A stretch of DNA of 64,000 bases from Erythrophleum ivorense (lineage: Eukaryota > Streptophyta > Magnoliopsida > Fabales > Fabaceae), in contig JAIUCV010000076.1 in NCBI GenBank assembly GCA_026724425.1, positions 1,263,501-1,327,500 of the forward strand, given 5' to 3'. Position 1 is the stretch's first letter, and the number at the start of each line of letters is the position of its first letter. Shown piece by piece: positions 22,728 to 34,227 of the stretch. Under the pieces are notes generated by a model that saw nothing but the letters and a program-made list of their open reading frames with translations, had not been told where the DNA came from and searched no databases. Made by a program: the position numbers and the translations under genes.

Positions 22728-23048
22728 TCATATATATGAATTGTGATCAACCCTCTCCATATTATGGACATGTGGATACATGAAAAGATGACACGTGACA
22801 TATAAATTTTACTTTAAAAAACAATTCAAAAGTTTAATGGAACTTCAATGCAATTTTTGATATTTTTTTGTGCTCATTGTAACTTACAAAATAAATCTTC
22901 TAATTTCTTTTATTTTTTTCAACAAACTAAGCCATGAAAAATAAAGGTTATACGTTGGTGAAAAACATGCGACAAAGTATAAACTCTGTAAATGAAAGTT
23001 GAAACTACAAAAAAAAAAACAATAGGTTTCTAAAACGAATATAGTATG
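22728..23048 (+). mobile_element. Helitron-like element, left part (split by the nest)
   Basis: From TCATATATATGAATTGTGAT the sequence is collinear with 51612-51912. It begins TC after an A run, as Helitrons do, and stops at GTATG, the target duplication of the 25.5-kb retrotransposon nest. The right part resumes at 48560. Confidence 0.65.
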
Positions 23049-23390
23049 TGATGGAGCAGAAGCTTCTAGGAATAGAACTAAAGATCCATTGATTCCTCAG
23101 AATACCAGATATCTAGGGTTTGAGAGTCCTCCTCTCAGGGCTTTCGCAAAAGCTCTTGGTTTTTAAATACTCTTCACAATGGTTTATCAAAACCTCTTCA
23201 GGAAATCTTCTTTTTATTAAATCAACAAAGTCTCAAGAATACAATAAGCCTAAACGGCCATATATAAGAAAACCTCAAAAACCATAAAACCCTAATAATA
23301 ATTAAAATAGAAATAATACATATTTATCCAAATACATAAAATATAAATAATAAAGATATTTGGAGATATTCCAAATATCTTGCTGGAGCA
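23049..23390 (-). repeat. Family A LTR, copy A1
   Basis: Starts TGATGGAGCAGAAGCTTCTAGG and ends ..CTTGCTGGAGCA. Collinear with A2 (about 31281-31549) and A3 (31959-32257), which end in TGCATCA. Oriented minus, because a primer-site complement lies at the far right of the internal region. Confidence 0.7.
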
Positions 23391-23802
23391 TGTCTCGCCG
23401 GCCAAGAAAGATTCGTCCTCGAATCTTCAACCGCGTTCTAGGAACCAAATAGATCTTTCTAGATTATCTTCACAATCAAGCTCCGCATAAACCGGATTTT
23501 GCGCAGCTTTCCTGAAACCACCATGTTTGAACACAAAATCAATATGATCAATGTTCAAAGCATCATCTTCATAGGTATTGTAGATGGGATCACCAGAGAT
23601 CTCTCTATAGATCTCATCGACTTCATATACGTCGCAGATCGGATCACCATAGATCTCTCGATAGATCTCTCGATTGATCTCATGACTCTCTTCTCTCTCG
23701 GCAAAAGGACTTTAGTCCACGAAAGTGTATATGCTAGCACTCAACATGACATCCAAAATCGATCTCTGATTAAGAAATCAAAGGATTGGCTCTGATACCA
23801 AC
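23391..23802 (-). mobile_element. Family A internal region joined to a family B LTR
   Basis: Starts TGTCTCGCCGGCCAAGAAAG and ends GGCTCTGATACCAAC, the complement of a TGGTATCAGAGCC primer site. On the minus strand it encodes a short acidic frame with repeated EIYREI.GDPIYD.YED motifs, broken here. No gag, RT or integrase, so this is a TRIM/LARD-type non-autonomous element. Confidence 0.6.
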
Positions 23803-24090
23803 TAATGTAGCGGAAACTACGATAAACACAGCTCGACCAATGATTCAAGGGAATCAATCGGGACCTGCCAGCTCGACCAAGGAATTCAATAGAATTCTCG
23901 CTTGGGACCTGCTTCTTGAACTCGTTGAAATCTTAATAGATCTACCGGAAACAAGGACAGAGAATATTCTTCTCTCAAAGCCTAAGCTCTTTTATTAATA
24001 ATCAACAACTCAATACAACTTTAGGCCTAAACGGCTTATTTATAATAAATCTCAAAACCCTAAAAACTTCTAAAACATTAAAAAGAATTA
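23803..24090 (-). repeat. Family B LTR, copy B1, truncated
   Basis: TAATGTAGCGGAAACTACGA.. is collinear with B2 (39040-39386) until about 24090. The sequence then switches to family D integrase at AAAGACTATAC. The last 60 bp of the LTR are missing. Confidence 0.7.
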
Positions 24091-24787
24091 AAAAGACTAT
24101 ACTAATATCCGTCCACGGTTGAGTTGGGATCGAAAGTGGCATGTAAAGGCCGTTGTTAGACGCATGACCCTTAGAAAGTTGACACACCACACAACGTTCA
24201 ACAAAACAAGCAACATCACATTTCAAAGAAGGCCAAAAATAAGACTGAGCGACCAATTGAAGAGTTCGATCGCGTCCCACATGTCCTTCACCATGAAGCT
24301 CTGTGATTAGTTGTAAACGCAAACTACTCTCCGGAATACACAAACTATTATCGCGAAAGATATAGCCATCATTTAAGACATAATCTGAACTGCTTCCTTT
24401 TTGTAAATCAGACCATATGTGACCAAAGAAAGGGTCACTCGCATATAATTCAGTAAGGACAGCAAAACCTGGAACATGGACTTGTAAGGTTGCGAGCAAA
24501 GAGTGTCGTCTACTTAAGGCATCTGCAACCTTGTTGGTACGACCAGACTGATGTTTAATCACAAAAGTAAATTGTTGTAAGAATGCTATCCAAGATGCAT
24601 AACGAGCAGAGATCTTCTCTTGACTGCCCAAGTATTTAAGTGCATCATGATCGGTATAGAGGAATTCTTGGTGGAAAAGGTAATGGCACCAATGTTTTAT
24701 GGCTTGAACAATGGCGTAGAATTCCATGTCGTATGTGATATAGCGAGCTCGAGATTCAGCAATCTTCTCACTATAAAATGCGACGGG

Positions 24788-25972
24788 TGAAACAATCAAG
24801 TTTTTAAAAAAAAAAATAATTAAGTGCGGAAAACTCAATTAAAATAAATTTCAATAAATAACTAATTCAGACAACCAAATTCAATTACAGAAATAATATT
24901 AAAAATAACTAGCAACCTAAACACCAGGTTTGCAAATAACAACATAAACCAAAAACGATAAACCACAAAACCCTATCATCCTCTCTCAGGTCCGATTCCG
25001 CGATCACACTTTCTTTTTACCTGCATCACATTAAGGAAAAAGAGATGCATAAGTATTTAATAAATACTTAGTGAGGCAATCACCCCGCCTACAGGCCAAT
25101 TACGCAATTTTCAACACCTTTAGATATTTATAATAATTACCACAATTATTAAAATTCTTCACTTTAATTATTAAATAATTACCACAATTAAACAATATTT
25201 TCCAAACACTTCAATAATTTCCACAATTATTTTTAAATCATTTAATTACTTAAATTCACCAATTAATAATTAATTTTCGCATTAAACCATTTAATTTCAA
25301 TTAAACCGGATTAAACCAATTAATCCAATTAATTTCATTAATTCGCCAGATAACCGGATTAAACCGGACGGTGTCGATCGACACACACTTTGTGTCGCTC
25401 GACGCCTGCCCGATTGGTGTCGACCGACACCAGCTTGGTGTCGATCGACACCGATCCAGAAGATCGACGCCCAATTCGATTTTTCAACACAAAACACGAA
25501 AAACAACCTCAAACATCAAACACCACGATTCAAGACACGATCATCACACAATCAACACGAAAAATCACATAACTCCACCAAAATCATGATCCAAATCCAC
25601 AAATCCTCTTATATGCGAGCCTACGGTCATGCACTTACCTTGACAAGGGATTGAGAAGAAGAAGGAGATGAACAGCAACCAACCACCACAATCAGCCTCA
25701 GAAACCTCAGCGAGAACACCAGGAATCTCCCCTCTCTCTTTCTTTCTCTCTTTTTTCACAAAAAGTGGCAAAAGAAAGCGGCCACACACTTTTATTCTCG
25801 TGAATAGGGTTTCCACTCCCTTAACCAGCAAAACCGGAACAACTCAAATCGAACCGAAATCGATTTTAACCGCTGGTGTCGAGCGACACTCCCCCTGGTG
25901 TCGATCGACACTCCCCCTGGTGTCGATCGACACCGCTCCTCAGAAGCGAAAGATTGGTTTACGGATGTTACA
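24788..25972 (-). mobile_element. Solo LTR, family C (C1)
   Basis: TGAAACAATCAAG..GGATGTTACA, 1185 bp, with ACGGG on both sides (24783-24787 and 25973-25977). It inserted within RNase H codons of family D. It carries seven GTGTCG-NN-CGACAC-like sites (about 25371-25452 and 25876-25935), although the rest is well diverged from the other C LTRs. Confidence 0.85.
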
Positions 25973-27441
25973 ACGGGTCTTCCTTGTTGGCTCAAAACAG
26001 CTCCAATACCGTACTTACACGCATCACAGTGTACTTCAAAAACAATGGTAAAATCCAGTAGAGCTAAAATCTGAGCCGAAATTAGCTTCTGTTTGATTGC
26101 TTCAAAGGCTATGTTAGCTTCAGAAGTCCACACAAAACTTGAACCTCGCATACAATCTGTAAGCGGAGCTGTGATGTTACTGAAGTGGTGAACAAATCTG
26201 CGGTAAAATGAGGCCAAACCATGAAAGCTACGTACGCCACTTATCGAACGAGGAGTTGGCCACGATTTGATAGCATCGACTTTACTAGGATTTACTTCCA
26301 AGTCTTTGTCGGAGACAAGATATCCCAAAAAGAGGACTTTATTGGAGCCAAAAAACACATTTGTGTCGAGCTGCAAATAGTTTTTCTCGACGCAGAACGA
26401 CAAAATAAGAATGTCATCAAAGTAGACAACGACAAACTTACCAATGAATGGACGCAGGGCCAGATTCATCACTCTCATAAAAGTACTAGGAGCATTGGAG
26501 AGGCTGAAAGGAATAACCATCCACTCAAAAAGGCCTTCACGGGTTTTGAAAGCCGTTTTCCATTCATCGCCGGGGCGAATACGAATTTGGTGATAGCCAC
26601 TTTTCAAGTCAAGTTTGGTGAAGAGGGAGTCACGTCCAATTTGATCTAAAAGATCATCTAAACGTGGAATCGGGAAGCGATAACGAATAGTGATCTTGTT
26701 AATAGCGCGACAATCAACGCACATACGCCATAGTCCATCTTTGTTTGGGATGAGTAAAGCGGATACAGCTGCAGGGCTAAGGATCTCACGGACGTGTCCT
26801 TTTGCAAGTAATTCCTCCACCTGTCGACGAAGTTCATCATGATCTTGAGGACTCATACGATAATGGGGTCGATTAGGAAGTGTTGCATTGGGAATAAGGT
26901 CGATGTGGTGTTGAATATCCCGTAACGGAGGTAAACTAGTCGGTAACTCTGCTGGAAAAACATCACTGAATTCTGCGAGAAGTGATGAAAAGGCAGGCAG
27001 AACGGTAGAGGTAAAAGTTGTGGACGCCGGAGGTGTAACCAATGCAAAACAAAGCTAGAGTCACGTAATTGAGCTTCAAATTCTGCTTTAGGTATGGTGA
27101 GGAGTGATTTAGCAGAAGAAGAGGTATCTTGTGACGGTGGCGCAGATTTTGGTGTTCCACACGACTCAAACGACTCGCTAGAAGGAAGTTAACTGACAGT
27201 ACGAGCTCCAAACTGAAAGCTATATGTATTGTTACGTCCTTTATGTGTCGCGTCTTTATCAAATTGCCACGGGCGTCCTAATAAGAGGTGACATGCATCC
27301 ATCGGTACAATATCACAGCAAACCAAATCCTTATAAGTGCCCATGGAAAATGCAACAAGCGCTTGTTTGGACACACTTATCTCTGTTCCATTGTTTAACC
27401 AAGCAAGCTATATGGGTTGGGATGAGCAGTAGGCTGGAGAC

Positions 27442-29075
27442 TGATGCGTTGGGTTTTATGCTTCAAACTAATACAATTTATAACCCAACTTGGTAGAGCT
27501 GCAAGTGCACAGCCGTGGTAAGTCGGGGTCGAACACAAGGAAGAGAGATTTCGTTTCAAGTTTATGTTGAGTGATAAGTAGCTAGAACGAAGATATGAGT
27601 GTGGGGTGGTCTTAATATCTAATGAAAACAAGTGAGTAGGTGAATGAGGTTGTAAACAAGATGGGAAAGATGTTAGGCAAGGGAAAATCAATGGAAACTT
27701 TCAATGAAGTGACAAGAGATTGCATGGGATAGTTTATAAACCGTCTTGAACTCACAACACTAATGTATAGCCTTTCCACTTTCGTGGCTCCGGCCACTAT
27801 GCTTAAACAACCTAATAGACTCAACTTTCGATGGTTATTACAAGTTATAAGCATGCATTAATCAATGTTCAAGTTGTGATTGTTCACTAAGTTCCTTAGG
27901 TCGACTTTTGGAAGCCTAAGACACTTAGCTCATCAAATACTAGTTTCGGCAATACAACAAGCTTTTGGAGAGTGTATCAACCTAAGTTCGAGTTGTTGAG
28001 GCGCGCTTTCCTAACAACAAGCAATAAGAGCAAGCAAAGATGAAGAACCAAAAGAGTGAATCCCGTTTTATGCAATCAAACAAGTCAAAACATATCAAGA
28101 GTCCATCGATCTCCCTCGGCCTAACGAGGGGATCTACTCGGACATACTAAGATCAAGCAAGCAAGGCAAGGTTGATATCATTGTGCAAGTATATAAAGAG
28201 ATAAAGGATTGAAAGAGGCTTCTCTGATGAAGAACAAGTCGAATCCCTTGATAACTTTCGATCCAAAGTACAAAAGAGAAAAGGAAAAGATGAAAGAACA
28301 AAGATGAATGCGAGTGCAATGAGTTGAACGGCGCCTCCTTCTTCCTTCTGGACGGCGCACCACCTAGGGCTTCTCCTCCTTGATGGCTGCTCTCTCTCTT
28401 GCACAATACACTCGCGGCTCTCCTCCTCCAAAGGCTAAAAACATTGTATTTATAGGCTTGAAGTCGCTAGGGTATTGAAGTGCTGAAAAATGAAACTTTC
28501 CGGTTAACGGACTCTGAAGATTTGCGACGTGATTGGACCGGGTTTAGGACAAGTAAACCACCAAAAGCAAGCTGGGCTTTTGTTAAGTCGATACAAGGTC
28601 CATGCCGCTGCATCCCGGGCCATTTGGTGGCGCCAAGTCTCCATGGGCTTCGTTTACTCGCCTGGCGGACACGTCTTGTGAGAAAACGAGTATCTCCGTT
28701 ATGGTTGATCCAAATGACTTGAATCCACTTCTTCGTGATGCATAACTCAAATATCTATCCAGCAAGACCAAGTTCATGATTTTTGGACGTCGGGAAGACC
28801 CCTTGCCGCGGTTATCTTTCGGATGCTCCGGTTCTGTCCAAATGCGAGAATCGGACAAATGGAGTTATATTGATGCTCTTGACTTGGAAACTTGCATGGA
28901 TCATGGTTTGAGGCTCTTTTGCTCCTTTTTGAATCCTTTTTGATAATTTAACCTGTTAAGACTCCAAAGCCAACAAATACAAGAAAACTACCTCTAAAGG
29001 CATAGAACCTTATTGAAAACATTTGAAAAACACCAATAAATACTTAGTGAAAACATGCAAAATATGATGATATCA
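27442..29075. mobile_element. Solo LTR of about 1.6 kb, Athila-like
   Basis: TGATGCGTTGGG..GATATCA bounded by GAGAC at 27437-27441 and 29076-29080, splitting the protease region of family D (..RKLGL / SLQPTAHPNPYS..). Length and the GTGCACAGCCGTGG..GTCGGGGTCGAACACA stretch suggest Athila/Tat-type LTRs. The family name is inference; the insertion structure is seen directly. Confidence 0.7.
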
Positions 29076-29675
29076 GAGACCAAGTTTGCGAACATCATCC
29101 TTTGATATAACGTTGGAACAACTTCCGAAATCAATGATGAGGCGGAAGATCTTACCATTGATTGTGCATGATGATCGAAACAAGTTAGACCGCAGCCATG
29201 ATTCTTGTGGTGCTTTTGGAAGTAAACAAATTTTGCGCAGAATCAAGTTGTGACGAATATCACTCTGAATAAGTTGTTCACCATCATCATGATTAGACGA
29301 AGAGTCGTCAAAGCGAGGTTCACCATCCAACTCTGTATCTTGAGCCACCAAACTGCGTCGATCTTTTTTTGGGCATGCTGTCTGAAGATGCCCTGATTCA
29401 CCACACGAGTAACAACGAAGAGGATTGGTTCTCGGAGGAGGCCGAGAAGAGGCGATGGAGTCTTGTACAGGAGCTGGTCGAGTGAATTAACTCGAGTTGT
29501 TGTCGGTTCAGCAGAAGCCGTGATAGTGATGTCTGGTGGAACTTGAGCAGAAAAACGTGAACGCGAGCCAGCATTAGTCCATGAAGAGCGAAATTGGATC
29601 TCCATAGCAATAGCTCACTGATGAGCTTCTGAAACAGGTGTGAATGGCGTTGTGGATTCAATCGTTTAGTCTAAG

Positions 29676-31280
29676 AATGCCCGAATGAAACACACGTCTT
29701 GAATTCGTTGAGAACCTCTGTTCTAACCGAAAACAAGAGAGAAGAGAAAGCAATAGCATCTTTGATTGATAATAAGATGAATTTGTTCTCACAAGCCGAG
29801 ACATCAACTCTATTTAAAGATTAAAACGATATATGAAAAGGAAAACTGCAGTTTATCTAAAAAAAGGAAAACACTTAAGAAAAGGAAATATAATGAAACA
29901 ATCAAGCTCTTTTTTTTTTATATATAAAGGTTTATAATTCATTATCAATGCGGAAATTCTCGAAAGAAATCAATAATATTAAATTATAATAACCGTTCAA
30001 CAAATAACCAATAACCAATAACCAATAAAGAATAAGCAACCTAAACACCAGGTTTGCTACATTATTAAAATAAAACTAACACCCAAAAATGATGAATTCC
30101 TTGTCAACCACAACAAAATAGCCAATATCAAATTCCTAATCTCATCATCCTCTTCTCTCGGTCTCTTTCCGCGGAAGAACATTACTGTTACCTGCATCAC
30201 ATTGGAATAGAGATGCGTAAGTATTATCATAAATACTTAGTGAGTGGATCATCATGCCTACAGGCCAAGTACGTCAAACACTAGACAATACATCAACAAT
30301 AATCAACAACAGGAACAATAACCAACAACATAAACCTCCATATCAGGAAACACCCACGTTTCCTGACCACCCAGGTCGGTGTCGACCGACACCTCTATGG
30401 TGTCGATCGACGCCAGCCTCCTGAGTGTCGATCGACACTCATCGAATGTCGGTCGACACCAGCTCGACGCCCAGACACCAGAAGCTACGAAAATCGCATA
30501 GAACAAGTAAAATCGTGGGATTCAACCCCCACATCGATCAAACAGCAATATAACTCAACCACAACTCAAGAACAACTCGAAAACTCATCAACAAACCGAA
30601 ATCAATCAAACTCCAATGAATAACGGACCTACAGTCATGCACTCACCTTGAAAAGGATTGAAAGGAAGGAAAGGAGAAGAACAGGGATGAACAGCAACCG
30701 ATCTAGCTCAGAAACTCCACAAAACCCTCTGGAAATCACCTCCTTCACTCAAAAACGCCTCTGGAACTTTTCTTTCTCGAAAAAGTGACTTCTCACGCGG
30801 CCACAGGGTTTTAAATCGCGACTTAGGGCTTCCAAACCCTTAACCAGAACAAAACCAGCCGACTTGAATCAAACCGGTCGATTTCACAATAACCGGTGTC
30901 GATCGACACCCTTCCTTGGTGGCGGTCGACACCCCTCGACCAAACCAACTCAACCCACAATCAAACGCGCAATCGACTTAAACCGGAATTGATTTCTCAA
31001 ACCGGTGTCGATCGACACACCCCTTTGGTGTCGATCGACACTAAGCATTCCGAAGCTTTTCACACATTTTCTTCGAGATCAATGAACCTTAAACCAATTG
31101 TACAACAATCAAACAAGAACATGTACAGTCAATCCTCGATTCGCACCTCAAAGAGCGTATGTAATCGACTCCGAATCCCTAATGTCGTCCGATACCAACT
31201 CTAACACAACTTTCTGGTTCGCGGATGTTACAGATAACTAAAAGCTTAAACTCAATCGAGAAAAGGAATGTGCTGCTTCA
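29676..31280 (-). repeat. Family D 5' LTR (minus), split by solo LTR C2
   Basis: 29676-29893 and 31238-31280 are the complements of the parts of the plus-strand D LTR at 38764-39000 and 34156-34227 (TGATGCAGCAAACATTCC.. ..GATTGAATCCACAA). Confidence 0.7.
29894..31232 (-). mobile_element. Solo LTR, family C (C2)
   Basis: TGAAACAATCAAGC..GCGGATGTTACA, 1339 bp. Flanks TATAA (29889-29893) and GATAA (31233-31237) are a target duplication with one mismatch. Holds eight palindromic sites in two clusters of four (30377-30462 and 30896-31043). Confidence 0.8.
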
Positions 31281-32610
31281 AGTGGAAGCTTATAAGATAG
31301 AACTAGATCCGTTGATTCTGAGAATACCCGGAAACTAGGGTTTGTGAATACTCTTCACAATGCTTTATCAAAAGCTCTTCAGGAAATCTCCTTTTTATTA
31401 AATCATCAAAGTCTGAATACAATATGAAGCCTAGATGGCTATTTATAATAAAATCTTAAAAACCTTTAAAACCCTAATAATAATTAAAACAGAAATAATA
31501 AATATTTATTTAAGATATTTGGAGATATTCCAAATATCACGTTGCATCAGGTCTCGCCGGCCAAGAAAGATTCGTTCTCAAACCTTCAACCGCGTTCTTG
31601 GAACCAAATAGATATTTCTAGATCCATCTTCACAAACAAGCTTCGCTGAAAGAATGCGGATCAGCTTTAGATCAACATGAACCGGATTTTGCGCAGCTTC
31701 CTGAAACCACCATGCTTGAACACAAAATCAACATGATCAATGTTCAAAGCATCATCCTCATAGGCATCATAGATGGGATCACCACAAATTTATCTGTAAA
31801 TCTCATCATCTTCATAAACATCGTAAATCGGATCTCAGGACTCTCTTCTCTCTCGACAAAGGACTTTCGTCCTCGAAAGTGTAGATGCTGTCACTCATCA
31901 TGACATCCAGAATCGTTCTTCGATTAAGAAATCAAAGAGACGCAGCTCTAATACCAAATGATGGAGCGGAAGCTTCTAGGGATAGAACTAGATCCGTTGA
32001 TTCTGAGAATACCCGGAAACTAGAGTTTGTGAATACTCTTCACAATGCTTTATCAAAATCTCTTTAGGAAATATCCTTTTTATTAAATCATCAAAGTCTG
32101 AATACAATATGAAGCATAGATGGCTATTTATAATAAAAGCTTAAAAACCTTAAAAACCCTAATAATAATTAAAATAGAAATAATACATATTTATCTAAAT
32201 AGAGATAATATAGATATTTAAGATATTTAGAGATATTCCAAATATCACACTGCATCAAGAGCTTTAGCGAAATATCACGGCTTTAGATCAACATGAACCG
32301 GATTTTGCGTAGCTTTCCTGAAACCACCATGGTTGAACACAAAATCAACATGATCAATGTTCAAAGCATCATCCTCATAGGCATCATAGATGGGATCACC
32401 ACAAATTTCTCTATAAATCTCATCATCTTCATAAACATCGTAAATCGGATCGCCATAGATCTCTCGATAGATCTCATGACTCTCTTCTCTCGCGACAAAA
32501 GGACTTTCGTCCTCGAAAGTGTAGATGCTGTCACTCATCATGACATCCAGAATCGTTCTTCAATTAAGAAATCAAAGAGACGCAGCTCTGATACCAAATG
32601 ATGGAGCGGA
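31281..32610 (-). mobile_element. Family A TRIM-like tandem array (LTR-internal-LTR-internal-LTR)
   Basis: LTRs at about 31281-31549, 31959-32257 and 32599-32610 (a 12-bp stub, TGATGGAGCGGA). Internal units 31550-31958 and 32258-32598 each end in a primer-site complement (CTCTRATACCAAA). On the minus strand the second internal unit has an open 88-codon frame (32541-32275) with two EIYREI.GDPIYD.YEDD repeats. LTR-sharing arrays arise by unequal recombination between element copies and are typical of TRIMs. Confidence 0.75.
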
Positions 32611-34153
32611 AGATGATGCTGGATCTCGAGCTCGCTATAGCACATACGACGTGGAATTCTACGCCATTGTTCAAGCCATAAAACATTGGCTCCATTACCG
32701 TTTCCTCCAAGAATTCATCCTCTATACCGATCATGATGCACTTAAACACTTGGGCAGTCAAGAGAAGATCTCTGCTCGTCATGCATCTTGGATAGCATTC
32801 TTACAACAATTTACTTTTGTGATTAAACATCAGTCTGGTCGTACCAACAAGGTTGCAGATGCCTTAAGCAGACGACACACTTTGCTCGCAACCTTACAAG
32901 TCCATGTTCCAGGTTTTGCTGTCCTTACTGAATTATATGCGAGTGACCCTTTCTTTGGTCACATATGGTCTGATTTACAAAAAGGAAGCAGTTCAGATTA
33001 TGTCTTAAATGATGGCTATATCTTTCGCGATAATAGTTTGTGTATTCCGGAGAGTAGTTTGCGTTTACAACTAATCACAGAGCTTCATGGTGAAGGACAT
33101 GTGGGACGCGATCGAACTCTTCAATTGGTCGCTCAGTCTTATTTTTGGCCTTCTTTGAAATGTGATGTTGCTTGTTTTGTTGAACGTTGTGTGGTGTGTC
33201 AACTTTCTAAGGGTCATGCGTCTAACAACGGCCTTCACATGCCTCTTTCGATCCCAACTCAACCGTGGACGGATATTAGTATAGTCTTTGTTCTTGGCTT
33301 ACCTCGCACACAACGTGGCCATGACTCCATCTTTGTCGTTGTCGATCGTTTATCCAAATTGGTTCACTTCATTCCTTGTCGTAAGACAACCGATGTGTTA
33401 CAAGTGGCTCAGCTCTTTTTCCGAGAAATCTATCATCTTCACGGCTTACCTTTGTCTATTGTGTATGACCGTGATTCCCGATTCTTGAGTCATTTCTGGC
33501 GTAGTCTTTGGAAATTTCTTCGTACGAGCCTCGACATGAGCTCCACGTATCATCCTCAATCCGATGGTCAAACAGAGGTCACTAATCGTTCTTTGGGAAA
33601 TATGCTACGATGCTTGGTTGGTGATAATATCCGCTCGTGGGATACAATTTTGTGCAAAGCAGAATTCGCTCACAATCATGCTGTGAATAGAAGTACCAAA
33701 TTCAGTCCTTTTGGTGTTGTTTATGGCATTATTCCTCGTGGCCCTGTTGATCTTGGTGTGGTCCCAGATGCAACCCGAGATCATGGAAAAGCAATTGATT
33801 TTGTGTCCAACCTGTCTCTCGTTCACGCACAAGTCCATGACAATTTGCAGGTTTCTTCCGCCAAGTACAAAACAGAGGCTGATCGTCATCGTCGTGACGT
33901 ACGTTTCAATGTCGGTGATTTTGTGTGGGCTGTCTTAACAAAAGACCGATTTCCTCCAAGAGAGTATAACAAACTCAAAGCCCACAAAATTGGTCCCTTG
34001 GAAGTACTCGAGAGAATTAACGCCAATTCCTATCGAGTCAAGCTACCACCGGAGGTTTTCTGCTCCGACGTCTTCAACGTGAAACATTTGGTGAGGTTTG
34101 TTGCTCATGATGACATTGACGATTCGAGGTCGAATCTTTCTCTTCCCGGGTGA
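32611..34153 (+). pseudogene. Family D pol 3' half: RNase H and integrase (plus copy)
   Basis: An open frame of about 510 residues starting mid RNase H (SRARYSTYDVEFYAIVQAI..TDHDALKHLG), then the HHCC integrase zinc region (..GHVGRDRT..CVVCQLSKG) and the full DDE core: WTDISIVFVLG (D), YDRDSRFLSHFW (D), SDGQTEVTNR (E). The end (..GPLEVLERINANSYRVKLP..VFNVKHLVRF) has no obvious chromodomain. The upstream 5' half is absent; the frame abuts a family A stub. It is intact over the integrase but cannot be expressed as a full polyprotein. It is the inverted near-identical counterpart of 24091-24787. Confidence 0.85.
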
Positions 34154-34227
34154 CCTGATGCAGCAAACATTCCTTTTCTCGATTGAGTTTAAGCTTTTAG
34201 TTATCTTTCCTTTTCTTAAGTGTTTTC

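Larger units (their letters stand above)
24091..29660 (-). pseudogene. Family D gag-pol remnants
   Basis: Visible pieces: a zinc knuckle (CYSCGESGHLQTAC), an aspartic-protease motif changed to IIDFGSCSNVIS (Phe where Thr or Ser is usual), LLLGRPWQFD, an RT with VDCRAINKITIR and VVYFDDILIL, an RNase H region with TDHDALKYLG, the zinc-binding integrase N-terminus (HGEGHVGRDRT..CVVCQLSKG) and the start of the DDE core (PWTDIS). Lesions: a TAA at about 27189, a frameshift near 27047, frame changes in gag, three insertions and the integrase truncation. Remaining RT blocks are long and open, so decay is recent. Confidence 0.8.
24091..31280 (-). mobile_element. Ty3/gypsy element, family D, minus copy (broken, host to three LTR insertions)
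   Basis: Reading right to left: LTR (31280-29676, split by solo LTR C2), gag/protease remnants (29660-29076), an Athila-like solo LTR (29075-27442), the rest of protease, RT, RNase H interrupted by solo LTR C1 (25972-24788), and integrase cut at 24091. The 3' half of integrase and the 3' LTR are gone. The LTR/primer-site/gag start is also deleted near 29670. Confidence 0.75.

Noticed and set aside
25371..25590. ORFs with repeated GVDRH / SIDT peptides (also 25668-26061, 30303-31204, 40169-40931, 47581-47842)
   Set aside because: These peptides are translations of the GTGTCGATCGACAC palindromes in family C LTRs, seen in many frames and on both strands.
32293..32601. Plus-strand ORFs in family A internal regions (also 23499-23795, 31712-31903)
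   Set aside because: Antisense shadows of the acidic minus-strand ORF; the primer-site complement shows the element is minus-oriented.
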